From positions 73,281,501 through 73,345,500 of the forward strand of contig JAWZYU010000011.1 in the NCBI GenBank assembly GCA_038380435.1: DNA of 64,000 nt, written 5' to 3'. A model generated the notes under the pieces. The model saw nothing but the letters and a program-made list of their open reading frames with translations, was not told the origin of the DNA and made no database searches. Below are positions 58,378 through 64,000 of this stretch, piece by piece (position 1 is the first letter of the stretch; the number at the start of each line of letters is the position of its first letter). Source of the DNA: Ryuthela nishihirai. Lineage: Eukaryota; Arthropoda; Arachnida; Araneae; Heptathelidae. Both the position numbers and the translations under genes were made by a program.

Positions 58378-58755
58378 CTATGTTACATATTGGCTCAGTC
58401 ACCACTCCAGACTCAAAATCTGATATTCCATAGTTTGAGTCCCAATTGTTCGAGCATTCAGATTTAACTCTGTTAACCCCCATCCCACCCGCAGTGAGAA
58501 ACATGATTCTAACTGGCATGGAAAAGCCACCATCCATTGGATGGGATGTTAAGCTGTGACTCCCTGTATAGGACTGTCATATCATTTGAATGTTATAGAG
58601 CATGCTGGATATGTGGTGGGAGGCCTCCATTTGTTTACTAAAAACTATATAATGGATCTCCTTCCTCAACCTTCTCTGAGCCCTTGGAGTCTTGTGATCT
58701 AGCCCTATAACTCATTGTGTGGAAATAAATGTCAGAGATAAAACAACTCAACTCA
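58378..58755 (+). repeat. SINE family A, old copy
   Basis: Diverged boxes (tggctcagtcaccactcc; agtttgagtccc), the usual body landmarks (catccattggatgggatgttaag; ccttctctgagccc) and end aaaacaactcaactc. Confidence 0.8.
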
Positions 58756-59880
58756 GTGTCAGTGATAAGCTTTTTGTGAAATTTAAGAGCTTTTTTTATG
58801 AATTAATAATGTTGCTGAAAATTATATCCTATTTTATTAACATAAATAAAATTATAATGTATAATCTTAAAATAGGTCTATTCAAGTCTACACAATAAAA
58901 CTATAGAAAATAATTTTTTGAAAATCCATCATTCATCAGCATGACTTTTGAGTTGGCATCTTCTGGGCCAATATTCAGAATTTTTGAGTGTACTTAGTAC
59001 TCAAACTATTGTCTGCCAACCTGCTGTAGTGCTTTTTTTTTTTTAATGAAAATCATTAAATAAAAACTTTTTTCACAGTTGAATATTGAACCAAAAAGCA
59101 TCAAACCATATTTTAGAGTACTCAGAGTCACCTGTTCTTGACTCCTGATTTACACAATGGAAATCAGGGAGAATTTTATTGGATTTTTTGATTTGCATGA
59201 ACTGAATTATGGATAAGAATATACCAAAAATAGACAACATATCATTAAGAAATTCTGTGATTCACATTTTACAGAAAAGTAATTTGGTATAAAAGTACTC
59301 GTAGGTATTTGTACCAACCCATGTAGTGTCATGTCTGAGGTATGAGACACTATAAGTGAATTTAAAAATTAGGCCCCACATGCTGTGAGAATACCACATT
59401 ATAGGCCTTCACTGAATCAATTTTTATCCATACATGCTGTATGAAACTGTTTTGGAGTAATGAGAAAAGCTATTTGTTGTTTGTTTGTTTTTTCATGTAT
59501 CAGGGAAAAGACGTTTCACTGAGAAAAATACCTTGCAATCCATGTAGTCTATGCAACACTTGCTGAGTGGAAAAGCATGATGCTTCTGTATATTTTGAAG
59601 ATAATATTGTTCTTATTATCGAAATATTAAAGAGCATTACAGATTGCAATGACACAACTTCCTCAACTAAAATTGCTTGATGAGCCAATTTTTAATATCA
59701 CTTAAATGCATTACCCCTATTTTGTCTTCACCAGCTGTGCTAAATAACTTGTTTCAAAAAGAAACAACACTATCTGTCTTCAGCAAGAGATTATATTAAA
59801 ATTCTTTCTGTTTTGACTTTGCAATGCTGATGTAGAATTCGTTAATATCTATAAAAATTGTTTGATTTAGCTATTGCATC
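58756..59880. other. Intronic sequence, nothing recognised
   Basis: AT-rich, no element named. Confidence 0.5.
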
Positions 59881-59884
59881 AAGC

Positions 59885-60000
59885 CCTACCTGTTCAAGTG
59901 GTTAGTCTACCTGACTTCTGAGACCAGTGGGGCATGTCCTTGTGTATGTATTTGTATAAGAAACCAGGACAAGCCTCATATAGCTTCTAGGTTATCTCTG
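59885..60000 (+). repeat. tRNA-like SINE fragment (family C-like)
   Basis: ttcaagtggttagtctacctg followed by gaccagtggggcatgtccttgtg resembles the 38360-38480 piece (agcagggcatgtccttat). Box B is not recognisable. Confidence 0.4.
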
Positions 60001-60179
60001 TCCTTTGTGTAGGGAAGTACTTTCTTCCTTTAAAAAAGAAGAAAAGAAATGTGCCTTAAAAAAACCAACACTTGCAGCCAAACAAACTAAAAGAACTAAT
60101 TTTCCATCTAGTGCAGCAGAGGATTACTACCATTTTAAGTATATTTATTCTAATGCTTAATGCAATTATACTTGATTTA

Positions 60180-60520
60180 AAGACATTTCAATAGGACAGA
60201 ATAAATATTTTTATAAGAATCAATCAATAGTTAAATGCACAGATTACTTGTAAACAAAAAATTCCAAGAAATATTTTTACTCAAAAAATTAGTTTTACCT
60301 TGGGTGGGTCTCGAACCCACATCTCTTGAGTACATGCCAAATGTTCTGACCACTAAACTATCAGCAGCTAGTTCGTTTTTCAGCTAATGTGACTATAAAT
60401 CTTTCCAAATTTGTCATTCGTGGTACCATCTATGATCAGGACAGGCAATCTTTCAACATTGTCACAAATGAAGGTGAATATTTAGATAGTCACTCACACT
60501 AATAATGTTATTAATGTAAT
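60180..60520 (-). repeat. tRNA-like SINE (family B)
   Basis: On the minus strand: leader with gatcatagatggtaccac (60440-60420); a tRNA-like part with tagtttagtggtcagaac (box A region, about 60361-60341) and gggttcgagaccc (box B, about 60319-60306); and a tail with ttacaagtaatctgtgcatt (60254-60235). Confidence 0.7.
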
Positions 60521-60562
60521 AATCATCATCAATAGTAAAGACATTGATTATCTGTAACTCTA

Positions 60563-61376
60563 TGGGCTCATATAAATTTGGGGAAGGGGATCAACCAGAC
60601 AGTTGTTAGAAGAGAGATCAAAACTCTCTTCTGACATTTGTCTAGGCCAGCACTGTCCAACTAGCGGCCCATGGGCCACATACGGCCCGCACAAGGATTT
60701 TTGTGACCTGCAAACAAAATCAAATTTTTACTAAAAATTTTAAATAAATATCTGTAATCCATCTTATAATTTTTTTGTCAACTTATATTGCTTTACTTGA
60801 TATGCAATCTTCAACTTCCTCATTCTATAAAGTTTGCAAAACATTCTTAAGGCGATAGTAAACTTCTGAAACTTTTTAAGTGCGGTGTGGCATCATCAAA
60901 CAAATATTTTTATGAAGCTGCAGCAATAAGAAGCATCTAATGACCGCATGAATCACTCTCATTGCACTTGCATATGGTGAGGATTTTTGCCAGACAAAAC
61001 TAATCGCTAAAGAAAAAATCATTTTGATCTCTACTGTGGATATTTGGTGATATAAGAATTGGATAGGTCCTATCAATCCTATTATTTTTTTTGGCCTGCA
61101 AAATATTGGCAAAAGAAAAAAATGGCCCACGGTCATAGAGAAGTTGGACAGCAGTGGTCTAGGCCATCCAGCATGTTCTTTAGCATGCTCAGGGTATGGC
61201 TTTACTGCACATGGTGCTCCCAAAGGACAGTGGCATTTCCACTGCCCCTCAGTGTCCCTTTTCTCTTTTAGGTCAGGAGCTAGAAGAAATAAACATCAAT
61301 TTTTGCACAGTTAGGACTCTAACCTGGGAACTGTAAATTACAAGCCTGGCACACCGACTGAGGCCACCACTCCTCG
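60563..61376 (-). repeat. SINE family A, minus copy split by a hAT MITE
   Basis: The 3' half (60563-60647) and 5' half with degraded boxes (61165-61376; box B complement ctctaacctggg, box A complement caccgactgaggcc) are separated by a 509-bp insertion. The SINE sequence resumes exactly after the duplicated GTCTAGGC. Confidence 0.85.
60648..61156. mobile_element. Non-autonomous hAT element with 8-bp target duplication
   Basis: Perfect 8-bp target duplication GTCTAGGC (60640-60647 and 61157-61164). TIRs CAGCACTGTCCAACT and, from the right end, CACTGCTGTCCAACT. Terminal GGCCC-rich segments (gcggcccatgggccac; tggcccacgg) are typical of hAT ends. The 509-bp length has no transposase. Mobilised in trans by an autonomous hAT not in this window. 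Confidence 0.92.
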
Positions 61377-61478
61377 AGACTTTGGTGACTCTACCGATTA
61401 CACATTCATCAAGATATAGACCTTAATCTGGAAATAATATTAAATAGATTTCACATATCAACATTGGATTTTATAATA

Positions 61479-63755
61479 CATTGATACCTCGGATCACGAA
61501 CAAATCGGTCTACGAACACCATTTGTGAGCAAATTTTGGTTCGCTTCATGAACGATTATGCTTCGGTTCATGAACGTGCACGCACGAAGCGCACAGGACT
61601 CGCGGCGCACAAAACCCTGCGCACAGCCACGCCCCCAGCAGCAACCCAGTTCGGCCATCTCACATGGGTGCAGTAGAGTTCCAACAACAAGTGTTGATAT
61701 TTTAGTTTTTTCTTTATTTAATTAAATTTATCCCTTATTATGGCTCCCAAAAGAGTGAAAAGTGTTAGTGAAGGTGGTGTTAAGAATCCTAAATGTATTA
61801 CTGTTGATAGGAAAAAGGAAATTATAGCTAAACATGAAAGTGGTGTTCGTTGTTTCGGATCTCGCCAAGGAGTACAACATGGCAAAATCGATGATCTGCA
61901 CTATTCTAAAGAATAAAGATGCGCTGAAGAAAGCTGATGTATCTAAAGTAGTGACTAAGTTAACGAAGCAAAGGCCTAAGTGTTACAAGAAATGGAGAAA
62001 TTGTTGTTAGTTTGGATTAATGAAAAGGGGCTTAAGGGAGTTAGTGTGAGCAAGGCTTTGATATATGCGAAGGCTTTAGAGCTTCATCAATATATATTGG
62101 CGAACCAGCCAAGTATAAGTGATACTAGTGTCGAGGAATTTAAGGCAAGTAGAGGATGGTTCGAAAAATTTCTTCGACGAACTGGAATTCATAGTGTTGT
62201 TAGGCATGGAGAGGCAGCTAGTTTGGACCAAAAGGCAGCAGAGAAATATGTGGAGGACTTTGGTAAGTTTATAGACTTAGAAGGTTACATCCCGAATCAA
62301 GTTTTTAATTGCGATGAAACGGGGCTATTCTGGAAAAAAATGCCAAAAAGGACATACATAACCAAGGAGGAAAAGTTATTACCTGGCCACAAACCAATGA
62401 AGGATAGGCTTACACTATTATTGTGTGCAAATGCAAGTGGAGATTTTAAAATTAAGCCCCTTTTAGTGTACCACTCTGAAAATTCGTGTGTTTTTAAGCA
62501 CAATAAAGTGATCAAAAGTAAGCTTCCAGTAATGTGGAGATCAAATTCTAAGGCTTGGGTTACCAGAATATATTTTAGGGAGTGGTTGAATGATGTTTTT
62601 TCTCCTTCTGTTAAAACATATCTTGAGGAAAAGAAATTGCCCCTTAAATGTGTGCTGCTTATGGACAATGCTCCTGCTCATCCTACAAATGTTGAAGAAG
62701 ACCTTGATCCTGCATACGACTTTATTAAGATCAAATTTCTGCCTCCTAACACCACACCTCTATTACAGCCAATGGATCAGCAAGTAATTTCTAACTTTAA
62801 GAAAATATATATGAAAGCTCTTCTTTCAAGGTGTTTCCAGGTCACCAATGATACAGATATGACCCTGCGAGATTTCTGGAAGGATCACCTTAATATCCTC
62901 CACTGCATAAATCTCATTGATAAAGCCTGGAACAATGTCTCTTACCACACATTGCAGTTAGCATGGAGGAAACTTTGGCCAGCTTCTGTGCCTGACAGAC
63001 ATTTTAAAGGCTTTGAGGAAGAGGCAGATGTGGTACAAGACATTGTAAGCATTGGGAAAAGTTTGGAGTTGGAAGTCAACGAGGATGATGTGGTGGAGAT
63101 GCTGGAGGATCATAGCCAAGAACTCACCCCAGAAGAACTTATTGAATTGCAACTTGAGCAGGTGAAAGCTATGGAGGAGGAGTACTCAGCAGAAGAGCAA
63201 GAGGTGCCAGATGCTTCAACTGCTGAAATAAAGGACATTTGCAGTAAGTGGAGTGAAGTGCAGGCTTTTATTGAGAAACATCACCCTAACAAAACTGTTA
63301 CCAGCAGAGCAGTTGAAATTTTAAATGATAATGTAATGGCCCATTTTCGCAAAATTCTCCAGCAAAGAAAAAGGCAAATTTCTCTGGATCGTTATCTTAT
63401 GCAATTACCAACTGCCTCTCCTTCGAAGGAGTAATCTTCCTCCCCCCCTCTCCACCTCCTCCATCCCCGTGTGCCAGCAATTATCATCCACAAAGGTAAA
63501 TTGTATATGTACTGTAAAATTAGTTTTATTTTGGTAATTAAACTGCTTTCTTCTAATATTACTGTTATATTTATTTCCTTTCTGTATTGTTTCCACACAT
63601 AAAGCCATAACATGTTAAAAAAAATTTCTAGGGCAAAAAACGTATTATTTGGATTTACATTAATTGCAATGGGAAAAATTGATTCGGATCACGAACTTTT
63701 CAGTTCACAAACAGGGTCAAGGAACGGATTATGTTCGTGAACCGAGGTATCACTG
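61479..63755 (+). mobile_element. Tigger (pogo-type) DNA transposon, nearly complete
   Basis: 2,277 bp bounded by TA (61477-61478 and 63756-63757). The TIRs are CATTGATACCTCGGATCACG and, from the right, CAGTGATACCTCGGTTCACG. It encodes one transposase on the + strand, nearly intact (see 61741-63434). The presence of full ends, TA duplication and almost intact coding sequence makes it the most recent autonomous-type insertion in the window. It sits in the intron downstream of exon d, in the same orientation as the host gene. Confidence 0.95.
61741..63434 (+). pseudogene. Tigger transposase with two single-base frameshifts
   Basis: The natural start is the ATG at 61741 (MAPKRVKS...). A one-base insertion near 61850-61855 shifts the frame; the next frame carries the pipsqueak-type helix-turn-helix (SDLAKEYNMAKSMICTILKN, about 61857-61916). 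A one-base deletion near 61979 then shifts into the long frame open to the stop at 63432-63434. That frame holds the CENP-B-type second DNA-binding half (ASRGWFEKFLRRTGI, about 62145-62189). It also holds the DDE_1 catalytic residues: Asp in CDETGLFW (62313-62315), Asp in LLMDNAPAH (62664-62666) and Asp in LQPMDQQVI (62775-62777). The acidic C-terminus (EEEYSAEEQEV) is typical of TIGD-type proteins. All three catalytic Asp codons are present, but the protein cannot be made intact. Confidence 0.93.
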
Positions 63756-64000
63756 TATATTAAATGGGTAAAATTACTTTTACACCATTCCCCATTTATT
63801 TGGTAACTAAAAAGAAAATATTAATGAAAATTTTAATTATCATTAATTAAAATTTATCATTCATCAAATTTACATATTATTTACATCAAATTTACGTATT
63901 ATTTACATCAAATTTAATGTGGTGAGAAGTTACCACAGGCATTTGCATTAAATATCTGGTATGTGTGAGGGCAAAGTCTACCAATAAAAAAAGTAATACA
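63756..64000. other. Intronic sequence to window end
   Basis: AT-rich, with a short direct repeat of catcaaatttac (about 63863-63910). No exon seen. Confidence 0.5.

Noticed and set aside
61980..61994. Start codon at 61980 for the Tigger ORF
   Set aside because: It would be GTG, and homology continues upstream in other frames. The natural ATG is at 61741, with two frameshifts between.
56396..64000. Next ATP8A exon after the hinge exon
   Set aside because: I looked for a YSC-like start after an acceptor in the right phase and found none. It probably lies beyond 64000.

Overview
The window is metazoan genomic DNA: AT-rich, intron-dominated and packed with decayed transposable elements. The only host gene I can support is on the + strand. 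It is four consecutive small internal exons of a P4-type ATPase (phospholipid flippase) of the ATP8A class, at 1382-1434, 24793-24879, 45191-45238 and 56305-56395. Together they encode about 93 residues running into the P-domain hinge motif [10 protein letters not shown]. The three complete introns are about 23.4, 20.3 and 11.1 kb. The outer introns run off both ends, so the whole 64 kb lies inside one gene. I cannot name the organism. Large introns, abundant Tc1/mariner, hAT, Tigger, RTE-like and Jockey/CR1-like LINEs and tRNA-derived SINEs suggest an invertebrate with a large genome, perhaps an arthropod such as a chelicerate (inference only).

Layout. Intron after exon a (1435-24792): a Tc1 element broken by a LINE 3' fragment and a SINE; a 2.2 kb foldback repeat; a pair of tRNA-like SINEs in inverted orientation; LINE and hAT remnants; then a nest of RTE-like LINE copies. 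One + strand RTE copy in this nest is split first by a minus-strand RTE copy whose 3' end carries a roughly 600 bp pure (CCT)n tract. It is split again by a Jockey/CR1-like LINE with a 9-bp target duplication that itself holds a Tc1 fragment.

Intron after exon b (24880-45190): several copies of a ~390 bp tRNA-derived SINE, many with clear target-site duplications, two of them inside a long inverted-repeat element and one split by a solo LTR. Mariner/Tc1 remnants, a Jockey-like LINE, a hAT element and two RTE fragments are also present. Intron after exon c (45239-56304): the longest RTE-like copy, a tandem minisatellite, an LTR, and a probable MULE-like fragment. After exon d: a mariner relic, more SINEs (one carrying a hAT MITE with a perfect 8-bp target duplication), and a nearly complete 2.28 kb Tigger (pogo-type) transposon whose transposase is broken only by two single-base frameshifts.

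No rRNA gene, CRISPR array or operon is present. No new host system is evident. The notable material is the nested transposon record, several de novo perfect hairpins that look like template-switch mutations, the giant trinucleotide tract, a repeat family with a mid-element tRNA-like promoter, and a few unclassified repeats.
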